From JAKAQB01 sp027320105 (lineage in GTDB: Bacteria > Actinomycetota > Acidimicrobiia > Acidimicrobiales > Palsa-688): a stretch of 64,000 bases of DNA. The stretch is from the NCBI GenBank assembly GCA_027320105.1, contig DAHVMA010000088.1:1-64000 (forward strand), in the 5' to 3' direction. Position 1 is the first letter of the stretch, and each line of letters begins with the position of its first letter. Below are positions 50,653 to 61,217 of this stretch, piece by piece. Under the pieces are notes generated by a model. The model was given only the letters and a program-made list of their open reading frames with translations. It searched no databases and was not told the DNA's origin. The position numbers were made by a program, and so were the translations under genes.

Positions 50653-50910
50653 CCGGGCCCCAGCGGGTCTGTGGTTGCAAGTCGAAGCCAGTCGCAGGCG
50701 AAACGATCCACGTAAGGCGACTCGTGGTCGCCGAGCACGGTGCGGTTTAGAGGTAAGTCCTGCCCGCCGAGGGGCCACCGTGGCCCCCCGGCGGAGACGG
50801 CCCTACGTGGGGTCACCGGTGGTGTTGGGCGCGAGCCGCCACCGCCGGCCCAGCACGGTTGCAGCAGGCGGGTGTGGGGACGAAGACCAGGTCAGCCGCT
50901 GGGGCCTTCT
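50653..50910 (+). ncRNA. Structured non-coding RNA candidate, class unknown
   Basis: No plausible protein is encoded in this 334-bp gap. Features seen by eye: a perfect 11-bp closing helix, GGCCCCAGCGG (50656-50666) with CCGCTGGGGCC (50896-50906); an H-type pseudoknot, AGTCGC (50690-50695) with GCGACT (50717-50722) and CCACG (50708-50712) with CGTGG (50723-50727); a 13-bp hairpin with two single-base bulges at 50764-50794; and a hairpin at 50818-50843 whose inner GGC/GCC stem is capped by GCGA, a GNRA tetraloop. The TATACT promoter puts the 5' end at the closing helix. Universal RNase P blocks and a tmRNA tag or T-arm are absent. It lies 2.5 kb upstream of secA. Confidence 0.65.
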
Positions 50911-50947
50911 CGCAGTGACTGATCCACTCGGGCTGCTCCGCGGGTAC

Positions 50948-50953
50948 TACCGT
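50948..50953 (+). promoter_or_regulatory. TACCGT -10 element, leaderless
   Basis: TACCGT ends eight bases before GTG 50962 of the LuxR-type regulator, so the regulator has its own start separate from the upstream RNA. Confidence 0.45.
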
Positions 50954-50961
50954 GAGCGGCC

Positions 50962-51660
50962 GTGAGCATCGCCGGCGCAGAGCCCGACGAGGTCATCCGG
51001 GTGCTGATCGCAGACGACCAGGCGCTCTTCCGGCGTGGAGTGTTCGTGGTGTTGGCCGGCGAGGATGGCATCAAGGTCGTGGCGGAGGTCGACAACGGCG
51101 AGGACGCCGTTGCCCGCGCCGAGCAACTCGCACCCGACGTGGTCCTCATGGACGTCCGCATGCCCCGCCTCTCCGGCATCGAGGCCGCCAGGGAGGTCCG
51201 AGACCTGCTGCCCACGACCAAGATCCTGATGCTCACTGTGAGTGACGAGGAGGACGACCTCTACGAGGCGATCAAAGCCGGGGCCAACGGCTACTTGCTC
51301 AAGGAGATCTCCGTCGAGGAGGTGGCCGAGGCTATCCGCGCTGTCGTGCAGGGCCAGTCCCTCATCTCGCCGTCGATGGCCTCCAAGCTCCTCAACGAGT
51401 TCAACGCCCTGGCCCGGAGGGCGGCCCAGCAGGAGCAGGTGTCGGCACCGGTGCTCACCGCCCGGGAGCTCCAGGTGCTGAAACTCGTCGCCCGCGGCCT
51501 GTCCAACCGGGAGGTCGCGGAAGAGTTGTTCATATCCGAGAACACAGTGAAGAACCACGTGCGGAACATCCTGGAGAAGCTTCACCTCCACTCACGCATG
51601 GAGGCGGTGATGTACGCCGTCCGGAAGCGGCTCCTCGACCCACACCACCCCGAGGCGTAG
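50962..51660 (+). CDS. NarL/LuxR-family response regulator
   Basis: 232 aa. Receiver domain (VIRVLIADDQALFRRGVFVVL, acceptor Asp64 in VVLMDVRMP, Lys in GYLLKEIS) and C-terminal LuxR helix-turn-helix (LTARELQVLKLVARGLSNREVAEELFISENTVKNHVRNILEKLHLHSRMEAV). No histidine kinase is adjacent, so it is an orphan regulator here. Targets are unknown. Confidence 0.93.
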   Translation: MSIAGAEPDEVIRVLIADDQALFRRGVFVVLAGEDGIKVVAEVDNGEDAVARAEQLAPDVVLMDVRMPRLSGIEAAREVRDLLPTTKILMLTVSDEEDDLYEAIKAGANGYLLKEISVEEVAEAIRAVVQGQSLISPSMASKLLNEFNALARRAAQQEQVSAPVLTARELQVLKLVARGLSNREVAEELFISENTVKNHVRNILEKLHLHSRMEAVMYAVRKRLLDPHHPEA

Positions 51661-51715
51661 CACGCTCGCCGCTTTGCGTGGCGATCCGGGGCGGCGAAGG
51701 GCTCCCAGAAGCTCG

Positions 51716-51800
51716 AACCGCGCGCAGCAGCTGGTACTGCGCGCATAGACGACGCCATTTGGTCGGCTGTGCGCGCGGTTGCTCTCGGTGCGCGCGGCAA
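51716..51800. repeat. Palindromic dispersed repeat, copy A
   Basis: Arms AACCGCGCGCA (51716-51726) and TGCGCGCGGTT (51770-51780) are a perfect 11-bp inverted repeat. The block aligns without gaps to 61331-61415, with GCGCGC cores at the same offsets (about 3, 22, 54, 73) and ACYGCGCGCAYAGACGACGS shared almost exactly. A mobile or regulatory palindromic element is likely. Confidence 0.6.
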
Positions 51801-51910
51801 GGCGCCGGCGGGGGGTGTGGCGCCGGCGGCGGGGGGGTGTGGGGCCGGTGCGCGCGGCAAGGCGCCGGCGGGCGCGGCAAGGCGCCGGCGGGCGCGGCAA
51901 GGCGCCGGCG
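51791..51910. repeat. 20-bp tandem repeat, GC-rich
   Basis: GGCGCGGCAAGGCGCCGGCG is present as three adjacent copies (51851-51870, 51871-51890, 51891-51910; the first begins with C) and once more at 51791-51810. Fills the intergenic space between the LuxR regulator and the DUF2079 gene. Open frames across it are low-complexity and were rejected. Confidence 0.75.
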
Positions 51911-51921
51911 GGGTGGCGGAC

Positions 51922-53388
51922 TCAGCGCCGCTTCCACAACGTCGCCACGGCGTTGCCGGCGACGACGCGGAAGTCGGGCTGGAGGGAGTGCAGCAGGGCG
52001 CGCCCGGGGGTGTCGGGGAGCACGGTCGGTAGGAACAGGTACTGCACCTGGCCGGCGAAGGGCAGGCGCTTGCCTTCCTCGGTGTAGAGCCCCCAGTACT
52101 GGGCGGCGAACGGCGTGGGCCACTGGTAGCAGCGCAGCCGGTGGTCGACGTGCGGCACGTAGTTGTAGTAGGCGGAGACGGCGGCGCCGGGCGGCAGGTC
52201 ACGGCGGATGGCGTTGATGGCGGCGACCTGCGGGCTCGAGGGCGACCAGTGGGGGTAGGTCTGGCGCGACCACGGCGCCAGCCCCCACAACGTCCCGCAC
52301 GCGAGGGCGCAGGCGAACGAGACGCCGGCGAAGAGCACCCGCCGGCGGGGGGTCCCCAGCCGGGAGACCGCCCACACGGTGCCGAGCGCCAGCACCGGCT
52401 CGATGGCGAGGCTGTAGTGGTACCGGATCTCGTGCATGTAGGGGAAGGTGCTGATGAAGTTCTCGAGGAAGTTCAGCACCCCGATCAGCGCCACCTCGGG
52501 GGCGAGCAGCCACACCCACCCGAACGACGACCCGAGCTGCCACAGGTACCAGAGCTGGTTCCCGGAGCGGATGTACCGCCACAGGCGCAGCGGGTGGGTG
52601 AGGGTGGTCGTCACGAGCCCGCCGGCCCCCCCGAACGGCAGCCGGCTCAGGTAGAACCCCATGTCCCCCAGCAGGAGCCGGATGACCACGAGGTAGTCGA
52701 GGGCCATCGAGGCGAGGGCGCCGACCACGATGCGGGCCCCCCAGCGCCAGTTCCGCCGGGCAGCGACCCACACGCCGAGGGGGGCCATCAGCAGGGCCGT
52801 GTCCTCCTTCACGAGCAGCCCGAGCACGACGCCCACCGCCAGCAGGCGCCCGTTGCCCACGACGGCGGCGTAGACGGCCAGCGACATGGCGAGCACGAGG
52901 AAGCACTCGGGATGGAACTGCTCCAAGTTGCCGTACTGCAGCGCCGGGTTGAGCAGGAAGGCGGCGGTGAGAAGGGTGGCGATCAGCGTGCTGTCGGTGA
53001 GCCGGCGGCCCAGCAGGTAGACGGGGACGGCGGCGCCGGCGATGAGTGCCGCCTGCAGGACGAGCAGCGTCTGGGCGTAGGGGGCGATCCAGTAGAGCGG
53101 CACGGCGAGGAGCAGCACGAAGTCGGTGTGATCGCCCCACAGGTTGCGGCCCATCACGGTGACGAACGGGGCGTGGAAGCGGCTCAGCAGCCACACTCCC
53201 TGGTCGAAGATGCCGAGGTCGTAGCCGCCCGTCCCGTAACCGTCGTTGACGGCGACGCTCAGGTGCGTGAACCACACGAAGTAGGCGGCGACGAGGGCGC
53301 CGGCAGGCGCGTGGGACCAGATGTGCGTCGACGCTCGACGGGACGAAAGAGCGGCCCGTCGCCTCCCCACCACGAGCTGCCCTTGCAC
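51922..53388 (-). CDS. DUF2079 polytopic membrane protein
   Basis: 488 aa from GTG 53388. About 10-11 membrane segments. YDLGIFDQGVWLLSRFHAPFVTVMGRNLWGDHTDFVLLLAVPLYWI is the DUF2079 signature loop, also resembling GT-C transferases; LEQFHPECFLVLAMSLAVYA and KEDTALLMAPLGVWVA follow. A C-terminal outward domain has PHVDHRLRCYQWPTPF. Function unknown, perhaps glycan transfer. The start is placed by TAACCT seven bases upstream; GTG 53373 and 53370 are alternatives. Confidence 0.85.
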   Translation of the reverse strand: MQGQLVVGRRRAALSSRRASTHIWSHAPAGALVAAYFVWFTHLSVAVNDGYGTGGYDLGIFDQGVWLLSRFHAPFVTVMGRNLWGDHTDFVLLLAVPLYWIAPYAQTLLVLQAALIAGAAVPVYLLGRRLTDSTLIATLLTAAFLLNPALQYGNLEQFHPECFLVLAMSLAVYAAVVGNGRLLAVGVVLGLLVKEDTALLMAPLGVWVAARRNWRWGARIVVGALASMALDYLVVIRLLLGDMGFYLSRLPFGGAGGLVTTTLTHPLRLWRYIRSGNQLWYLWQLGSSFGWVWLLAPEVALIGVLNFLENFISTFPYMHEIRYHYSLAIEPVLALGTVWAVSRLGTPRRRVLFAGVSFACALACGTLWGLAPWSRQTYPHWSPSSPQVAAINAIRRDLPPGAAVSAYYNYVPHVDHRLRCYQWPTPFAAQYWGLYTEEGKRLPFAGQVQYLFLPTVLPDTPGRALLHSLQPDFRVVAGNAVATLWKRR

Positions 53389-53395
53389 CGCTCGC

Positions 53396-53401
53396 AGGTT
53401 A
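53396..53401 (-). promoter_or_regulatory. TAACCT -10 element, leaderless
   Basis: TAACCT on the minus strand, seven bases before GTG 53388. Confidence 0.45.
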
Positions 53402-53434
53402 GGGGGGCTGGTGGGAACGGGGGACGGCCACCGG

Positions 53435-53440
53435 TACCAT
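53435..53440 (+). promoter_or_regulatory. TACCAT -10 element of secA, leaderless
   Basis: TACCAT ends eight bases before the secA ATG at 53449. Confidence 0.5.
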
Positions 53441-53448
53441 GACCGTTC

Positions 53449-56214
<2,766 letters not shown>

Positions 56215-56217
56215 CAC

Positions 56218-57342
56218 GTGCCTGACTGGAGCGACGAGATGCGGCGCGCCCGCAAGCGCCTGGAGGAGGCCGGGGGGTACCTCGACCTGGCAGGCCTGCG
56301 CCGGCGGCGAACCGAGCTCGAGGTGGAGATGGGCCGGCCCGACCTATGGGACGACACCGCCCACGGCCGGCGGGTGAGCCGTGAGTACGGACAGGTCAAC
56401 GCTGACGTGGAGCTGCTCGACGGCCTCGAGGCCCGGCTCGCCGACGTCGAGACGCTCCTCGAGCTCCTGCGGGAGGCCGACGCCGAGGAGGCCGCCGGGC
56501 TCGGGGTGGAGGCGGGCGACGAGCTGCGGCGGGCGGAGGCGGAGCTGGACCGCCTCGAGCTGCGGTCCCTCTTCACGGGGGAGCACGACGAGGGCGACGC
56601 GGTCTGCGAGATCCACGCCAAAGACGGCGGCACCGACGCTCAGGACTGGGCGGAGATGATGCTGCGCATGTACCAGCGCTGGGCGGACCGGCGGGGCTTC
56701 GAGCTCGAGGTGGACGAGGTGAGCCCGGGGCAGGAGGCGGGGATCCTGTCGGCGACGTTCATCATCCGTGGCCGCTACGCCAACGGCCTGCTCGCCTCCG
56801 AGCGGGGCGTCCACCGGCTGGTACGGATCTCGCCGTTCGACGCCCAGGCGCGGCGCCAGACGAGCTTCGCCACCTTCAGAGCCGTGCCGTTCCTGGAGGA
56901 GGCGGGGGAGGTCGAGATCGACGAGAAGGACCTCCGCATCGACACCTACCGGTCCCAGGGTGCCGGCGGCCAGCACGTCAACGTGACGGACTCGGCCGTG
57001 CGCATCACCCACCTGCCCACCGGCATCGTCGTCGCCGTGCAGAACGAGCGCAGCCAGTTCCAGAACAAGGCCAAGGCCATGCAGATCCTGGCCGCCCGGA
57101 TCGCCGAGCAGGCCCGGGAGGAGCGGGCGGCGGAGATGGAGGCGCTGGCCGGGCCGAAGAAGATGGTGGGGTGGGGCTCTCAGATCCGGTCGTACGTGCT
57201 GGCCCCCTACCAGCAGGTGAAGGACCACCGCAGCGACCACGAGACCGGCAACGTGACGGCGGTCCTCGATGGAGACCTCGACCCGTTCATGGAGGCCTTC
57301 CTCCGGTGGCGGCGGGCCGGTGGTGACGTGGCGGCGGGCTGA
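56218..57342 (+). CDS. prfB: Peptide chain release factor 2
   Basis: 374 aa in one continuous frame from GTG 56218. SPFDAQ (the RF2 SPF anticodon-like motif for UGA/UAA), GGQ (SQGAGGQHVN) for peptide release and QNERSQFQNKAKAM are present. No internal UGA frameshift site as in E. coli prfB, so the autoregulatory frameshift is absent. Starts three bases after the secA stop. Confidence 0.97.
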   Translation: MPDWSDEMRRARKRLEEAGGYLDLAGLRRRRTELEVEMGRPDLWDDTAHGRRVSREYGQVNADVELLDGLEARLADVETLLELLREADAEEAAGLGVEAGDELRRAEAELDRLELRSLFTGEHDEGDAVCEIHAKDGGTDAQDWAEMMLRMYQRWADRRGFELEVDEVSPGQEAGILSATFIIRGRYANGLLASERGVHRLVRISPFDAQARRQTSFATFRAVPFLEEAGEVEIDEKDLRIDTYRSQGAGGQHVNVTDSAVRITHLPTGIVVAVQNERSQFQNKAKAMQILAARIAEQAREERAAEMEALAGPKKMVGWGSQIRSYVLAPYQQVKDHRSDHETGNVTAVLDGDLDPFMEAFLRWRRAGGDVAAG

Positions 57343-57380
57343 GCCACAGGGGGAGGCTTTCCCTGGGGTGTCCGGGAAGC

Positions 57381-57386
57381 TACTGT
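57381..57386 (+). promoter_or_regulatory. TACTGT -10-like element before ftsE
   Basis: TACTGT ends ten bases before GTG 57397 and 37 bases before ATG 57424. It may start a short-leader transcript for ftsEX separate from prfB. Confidence 0.35.
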
Positions 57387-57423
57387 GAGCGTCGGCGTGC
57401 GGGCGGGGCGCTCCTCTTTCACC

Positions 57424-58110
57424 ATGATCCGATTCGAGAACGTTACCAAGGCCTACAAAGGCACCACGGTCGCCCTGCGGGACGTGAGCGTCGACCTCCA
57501 GAAGGGCGAGTTCGTCTTCCTCGTCGGCCCGTCCGGCTCGGGCAAGTCGACGTTCCTCCGCCTCGTCACCAAGGAGGAGGTCTCCGACGCCGGCCGGGTC
57601 TGGGTCGCCGGCAAGGAGGTCGGCTCCCTGTCGCCGTTCAAGGTCCCCTACCTCCGGCGCAACATCGGGTGCATATTCCAGGACTTCCGGCTGCTGCCGA
57701 CGAAGTCCGTGTACGAGAACGTCGCCTTCGCCCTCGAGGTGATCGGCCGCCCCCGTCACGTCGTGAAGACCCAGGTGCCCCAGATCCTCGACCTCGTCGG
57801 CCTCGGCAAGAAGCTGCGCAACCTCCCCTCGGAGCTCTCCGGCGGTGAGCAGCAGCGGGTTGCCATCGCCCGGGCATTCGTCAACCGCCCGCTGATCCTC
57901 CTCGCCGACGAGCCGACTGGCAACCTCGACCCGAGCACGACTGCCGGCATCATGCGGCTGCTCGACCGGATCAACAAGACGGGCACGACGGTCGTGATGG
58001 CCACCCACGACAACACCATCGTGGACTCCATGCGCCGGCGGGTCATCGAGCTCGACCGGGGCACGGTCATCCGCGACCAGGAGCGGGGCGTCTACGGGAT
58101 GGGAGCATAG
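57424..58110 (+). CDS. ftsE: Cell division ATP-binding protein FtsE
   Basis: 228 aa from ATG 57424, the normal FtsE length. Walker A GPSGSGKST, Q-loop CIFQDFRLLP, signature LSGGEQQR, Walker B LILLADEPTGNLDP, H-loop ATHD. With FtsX it regulates cell-wall hydrolases at the septum. GTG 57397 or 57385 would add residues unlike the family. No ribosome binding site is seen. Confidence 0.96.
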   Translation: MIRFENVTKAYKGTTVALRDVSVDLQKGEFVFLVGPSGSGKSTFLRLVTKEEVSDAGRVWVAGKEVGSLSPFKVPYLRRNIGCIFQDFRLLPTKSVYENVAFALEVIGRPRHVVKTQVPQILDLVGLGKKLRNLPSELSGGEQQRVAIARAFVNRPLILLADEPTGNLDPSTTAGIMRLLDRINKTGTTVVMATHDNTIVDSMRRRVIELDRGTVIRDQERGVYGMGA

Positions 58111-58112
58111 TT

Positions 58113-59003
58113 TTGTCCCTTTCGTCTCGATACCTCCTGCGGGAGACGGGCGACAACCTGCGCCGCAACGTGGTGATGACGGTCGCCGCCATCGTGACGA
58201 TGATCGTCTCGCTCGCCGCCGCCGGCGGCGTGCTCATCATGCGCCAGGCGATCTACAAGCAGGCCATCCAGTGGCGCGGCGGTGTCGAGGTCGCCATCTT
58301 CCTCAACCCCAACGTCACCCGCAACGAGATCTCCGCCGTCGGCCAGCTCCTCGCGGAGGGCAAGGGCACGACGGTGAAGCGGTACTTCTACGTCAACAAG
58401 GATCAGGCTTTCAAGGAGTTCAAGACGATCTTCGGCGGGGAGCCGCAGCTCATCTCGGTCATGACGCCCCAGCAGATGCCGCCGTCGTTCCGGGTCGTGC
58501 CGGTGCAGAGCAACGCCGTCACCCAGATCGGAGAGCAGTTCCAGCGCCAGCCGGGCGTGCTGCGGGTCTCCTACGCCAAGCAGGAGATCCAGGCGTTGCA
58601 GAACCGCTTCCACGTGCTGTCCGAGATCGCCGTAGCGCTGGCGATCGGCGTGATGATCGGGGCGGTCGCCCTCATCGTCAACACCATCCAGCTCGCCATC
58701 TTCGCCCGCCGGCGGGAGGTGGCGGTGATGAAGCTGGTCGGCGCCACCAACTGGTTCATCCGCATCCCCTTCATGCTCGAGGGCCTGGTGGACGGCGTCG
58801 TCGGTGCCGGCGTGGCCTTCGTAGTCGTCTACTTCGCCCGGGACTCCATCGCGTCGTTCGTGGGCAGCGAGTCGCTCATCTCCCAGCCGCTGTACGTCAC
58901 GCCCCACGAAGCGATCATGACGGGGCTGGTGATAATGGCGCTGGGTGCGGGGGTGGGGGCGCTCGGTTCGGCGTTCGCCGTGCGGCGCTTCTTGCGGGTC
59001 TGA
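58113..59003 (+). CDS. ftsX: Cell division protein FtsX
   Basis: 296 aa. Four membrane segments: one near residues 20-42 (VVMTVAAIVTMIVSLAAAGGVLI), three in the C-terminal half (SEIAVALAIGVMIGAVALIV, GVVGAGVAFVVVYFA, IMTGLVIMALGAGVGALG). A large extracellular loop lies between the first two. RRREVAVMKLVGATNWFIRIPFMLEG is the FtsX hallmark. TTG 58113 follows the ftsE stop by two bases. The usual actinobacterial next gene smpB is not present; an unrelated convergent hydrolase gene ends four bases away. Confidence 0.95.
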   Translation: MSLSSRYLLRETGDNLRRNVVMTVAAIVTMIVSLAAAGGVLIMRQAIYKQAIQWRGGVEVAIFLNPNVTRNEISAVGQLLAEGKGTTVKRYFYVNKDQAFKEFKTIFGGEPQLISVMTPQQMPPSFRVVPVQSNAVTQIGEQFQRQPGVLRVSYAKQEIQALQNRFHVLSEIAVALAIGVMIGAVALIVNTIQLAIFARRREVAVMKLVGATNWFIRIPFMLEGLVDGVVGAGVAFVVVYFARDSIASFVGSESLISQPLYVTPHEAIMTGLVIMALGAGVGALGSAFAVRRFLRV

Positions 59004-59007
59004 CTGC

Positions 59008-59874
59008 TCAGCCGGCGCGGGCTGCCACGCCGGCGACGGCGGCTGCGATCTCCCCGGGGGCGTCTTGGGGGAGGAGGTGGCCGAGGCCCGGCAGCTCGAC
59101 GAGCTCCACGGACGCGGCGGGCAGGGCGGCGGCGAGGCGGCGGGCGGTCTCCGGCGGGACGAAGCGGTCCTGGCTGCCGGCGAGGATCGTGACCGGGCAG
59201 CGGACGCAGCGCGCCACGACGGCCAGCCCCGGGGCGTCGCGGACGTAGGCGCGCTGCTCGGCGGCGAAGCTACGCCACACCGCCGCCCGGCGCTCGGCGT
59301 GGTGGGGCTCGGCGTGGTGGGGCTCGGCGTGGTTCGGCTCGGCGCGAAGGTCCGGCGAGGAGAGGGGCCGGCCGAGGAGGGCCTCGAGGGCCGCACGGCG
59401 TCCAGGCGGCAGCCGCCGGCGTACCGGCGGGGTGAGGAGCACCTGTGCCGGTCCGCCCACGGCGACGGCGGCGGCAACCTTCCCGATGGGTGGCAGCGCC
59501 AGGGCGCGGTCGACGGCGGAAGGGGGGTCGGGGCCGACGGACGCGGCGAGCACCAGACCGGCGACCCGGTCCGGCGCCGACGCCGCCAGGTGGATCGCTG
59601 CCCCGCCCGCCCAGCTGTGCCCGACCACGACGGCTGGACCGGCGTCGAGCTCTTCGAGCAGCGCTGCGACGGCGGTGGCGTTGCCGGCGAAGTCGGTCGC
59701 CCGGCCACCGGTGAGGCCGTATCCGGGGCGGTCCGGGGCCAGCACCCGGAACCGCTCCGCAAGGAGCGGGACCACGCCCGTCCAGTCCGCCGAGGTGCCC
59801 GGCTGCCCGTGCAGCAGCACCACCAGCGGCCCGGACCCCGCGTCGACGGTCGCCAGCCCCCGGGAGCCGCTCAC
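59008..59874 (-). CDS. Alpha/beta hydrolase with internal AEPHH repeats
   Basis: 288 aa from GTG 59874. Oxyanion region VVLLHGQPGTSADW, nucleophile elbow GHSWAGG, acid GSQDRFVPP and catalytic His in GLGHLLPQDAPGEI show a complete triad. The lid region holds a tandem AEPxH repeat (three 15-bp DNA units at 59296-59340). Substrate unknown. GTG overlaps the globin stop (GTGA), so the two genes are coupled. Confidence 0.88.
   Translation of the reverse strand: MSGSRGLATVDAGSGPLVVLLHGQPGTSADWTGVVPLLAERFRVLAPDRPGYGLTGGRATDFAGNATAVAALLEELDAGPAVVVGHSWAGGAAIHLAASAPDRVAGLVLAASVGPDPPSAVDRALALPPIGKVAAAVAVGGPAQVLLTPPVRRRLPPGRRAALEALLGRPLSSPDLRAEPNHAEPHHAEPHHAERRAAVWRSFAAEQRAYVRDAPGLAVVARCVRCPVTILAGSQDRFVPPETARRLAAALPAASVELVELPGLGHLLPQDAPGEIAAAVAGVAARAG
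59296..59340 (-). repeat. 15-bp coding tandem repeat (x3)
   Basis: GGCGTGGTGGGGCTC at 59296-59310 and 59311-59325 and a variant at 59326-59340, inside the alpha/beta hydrolase lid. They encode repeated AEPHH. Confidence 0.75.
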
Positions 59875-60263
59875 TCCTCGGCCGTGTTGATCATGTGGTT
59901 GGCGGCTCCATCGAAGTAGGCGAGCAGCTGGGTCCCCTCCATGACGCCGGCGCCGGACACCTCCACGGCCTCGCGCATGTGCCGCACCCACGCGTCGCGC
60001 GCCGCCGTCCCGATGGCGAAGGGGGCGTGGCGCATGCGCAGCCGGGGATGGCCACGCTGCTCGGTGTAGGTTGCCGGCCCGCCCCAGAACTGCACGAGGA
60101 AACCCTCGAGGTTGCGGCGGGCCTGCTCGAAGGCCCCCTCGTCGGCGGGGTACAGCGGGGCGAGCACCGGGTCCGTCCGCACGGCGGCGTAGAAGCGCCG
60201 GGTGAGCGCCTCGAAGAACGGCTCGCCGCCGACGCGTTCATAGAGCGTGGAGGGAGAGGACAT
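59871..60263 (-). CDS. glbO: Truncated haemoglobin, group II-like
   Basis: 130 aa. TLYERVGGEPFFEALTRRFYAAVRTDPVLAPLYP begins the 2-on-2 globin fold, with Tyr at B10 (FYAAV); MRHAPFAIG carries the proximal His F8; WVRHM has Trp at G8, typical of group II (trHbO). It binds O2 or NO at haem. ATG 60263 is preferred; ATG 60275 adds four residues. The globin is divergent from nudC and coupled to a hydrolase. Confidence 0.92.
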   Translation of the reverse strand: MSSPSTLYERVGGEPFFEALTRRFYAAVRTDPVLAPLYPADEGAFEQARRNLEGFLVQFWGGPATYTEQRGHPRLRMRHAPFAIGTAARDAWVRHMREAVEVSGAGVMEGTQLLAYFDGAANHMINTAEE

Positions 60264-60317
60264 CGTGTTCAGCATGCCGCGCGCTGGCGCGGTCGCGGCG
60301 GGCGGGTTGCCGGCGGT

Positions 60318-60353
60318 GGCGTGGCCGGCGGGGGCGTGGCCGGCGGGGCGTGG
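60318..60353. repeat. 15-bp tandem repeat in the globin/nudC gap
   Basis: GGCGTGGCCGGCGGG at 60318-60332 and 60333-60347, then a partial third copy. It lies in the divergent control region of glbO and nudC. Confidence 0.6.
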
Positions 60354-60365
60354 TACGCAGGTTGG

Positions 60366-61196
60366 GTGCCCTTCGTTTCGCTTACCATCCCCCCAGAGGA
60401 CGCGGCCGGCGCGCCCTGCCGCTGGTACGCCGTCCGCCGGGCCGAGCTGCTCGTCGTCGATGTCGACGGCGACGCAACGACCGCTCGGCTCCCGCAGCCA
60501 CATCCGCAGCTGGCGACGGCCTCCGACACCGAGCCGATCTTCCTGGGTGTAGCCGACGCGCAGCCCTGCTGGGCGCAGGGTGTATCGGTCGAGGCGCCGG
60601 CCCCGCCGGGCACCCGCTGGGTCCCGCTGCTCGCCCTCGGCGCCGAGCTGGGCGCCGAGGAGTGGGCGGTCGCCGGCCGGGCCGTGCAGCTCGTGGAGTG
60701 GCGCAGGACCTCGCGCTACTGCGGGGCCTGTGGCGGCCCGACCATCGCTGTTCCCGCCGAGCGGGCGATGCGCTGCGCCGCCTGCGGCCTGGCGGCCTAC
60801 CCGCGCATCGCACCGGCGGTCATCGTGGCGGTCCGCCGGGAGGGCGAGATCCTCCTGGCCCGCAACGCCCGCTTCCGTGGGAGGATGTTCTCCACCCTCG
60901 CCGGGTTCGTCGAGCCGGGTGAGACCCTGGAACAGGCGGTGCACCGGGAGGTCGGCGAGGAGGTCGGCGTGCGCCTCCGCCGGGTGACGTACTTCGGCAG
61001 CCAACCGTGGCCGTTCCCGCACTCGCTCATGGTTGGCTTCGTGGCCGACTGGGCCGGCGGCGAGATCACCGTCGACGGGGACGAGATCGCCGAGGCGGCG
61101 TGGTGGAGACCCGACGGCCTGCCCGAGCTGCCCCCGCCCACCAGCATCGCACGCCAGATGATCGACGCCTGGCTGGGTGGCGCCGGGGCGGCGTAG
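60366..61196 (+). CDS. nudC: NAD(+) diphosphatase / NADH pyrophosphatase
   Basis: 276 aa. Zinc ribbon CGACGGPT...CAACG, Nudix box GFVEPGETLEQAVHREVGEEVGV (G-x5-E-x7-REUxEExGU) and the NudC-specific SQPWPFPHSLM motif. Hydrolyses NAD(H), and in other bacteria removes NAD caps from RNA. GTG 60366 is the first plausible start. A TACGCA sequence lies six bases upstream, only partly matching the leaderless pattern. Confidence 0.93.
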   Translation: MPFVSLTIPPEDAAGAPCRWYAVRRAELLVVDVDGDATTARLPQPHPQLATASDTEPIFLGVADAQPCWAQGVSVEAPAPPGTRWVPLLALGAELGAEEWAVAGRAVQLVEWRRTSRYCGACGGPTIAVPAERAMRCAACGLAAYPRIAPAVIVAVRREGEILLARNARFRGRMFSTLAGFVEPGETLEQAVHREVGEEVGVRLRRVTYFGSQPWPFPHSLMVGFVADWAGGEITVDGDEIAEAAWWRPDGLPELPPPTSIARQMIDAWLGGAGAA

Positions 61197-61217
61197 CCCA
61201 GATGTTGCCGGCTTCGG

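Noticed and set aside
50653..50910. RNase P RNA or tmRNA
   Set aside because: Only one partial resemblance (GAGGTAAGTCC) to RNase P; its other conserved blocks, the tmRNA tag and a tRNA-like 3' end are absent, and length is too short for actinobacterial RNase P.
51791..51910. CRISPR array
   Set aside because: The 20-bp units are directly adjacent, with no unique spacers, and no cas genes are near.
56218..56320. Programmed +1 frameshift in prfB
   Set aside because: The whole RF2 reads in one frame; no in-frame TGA with the CTTTGA slip site.
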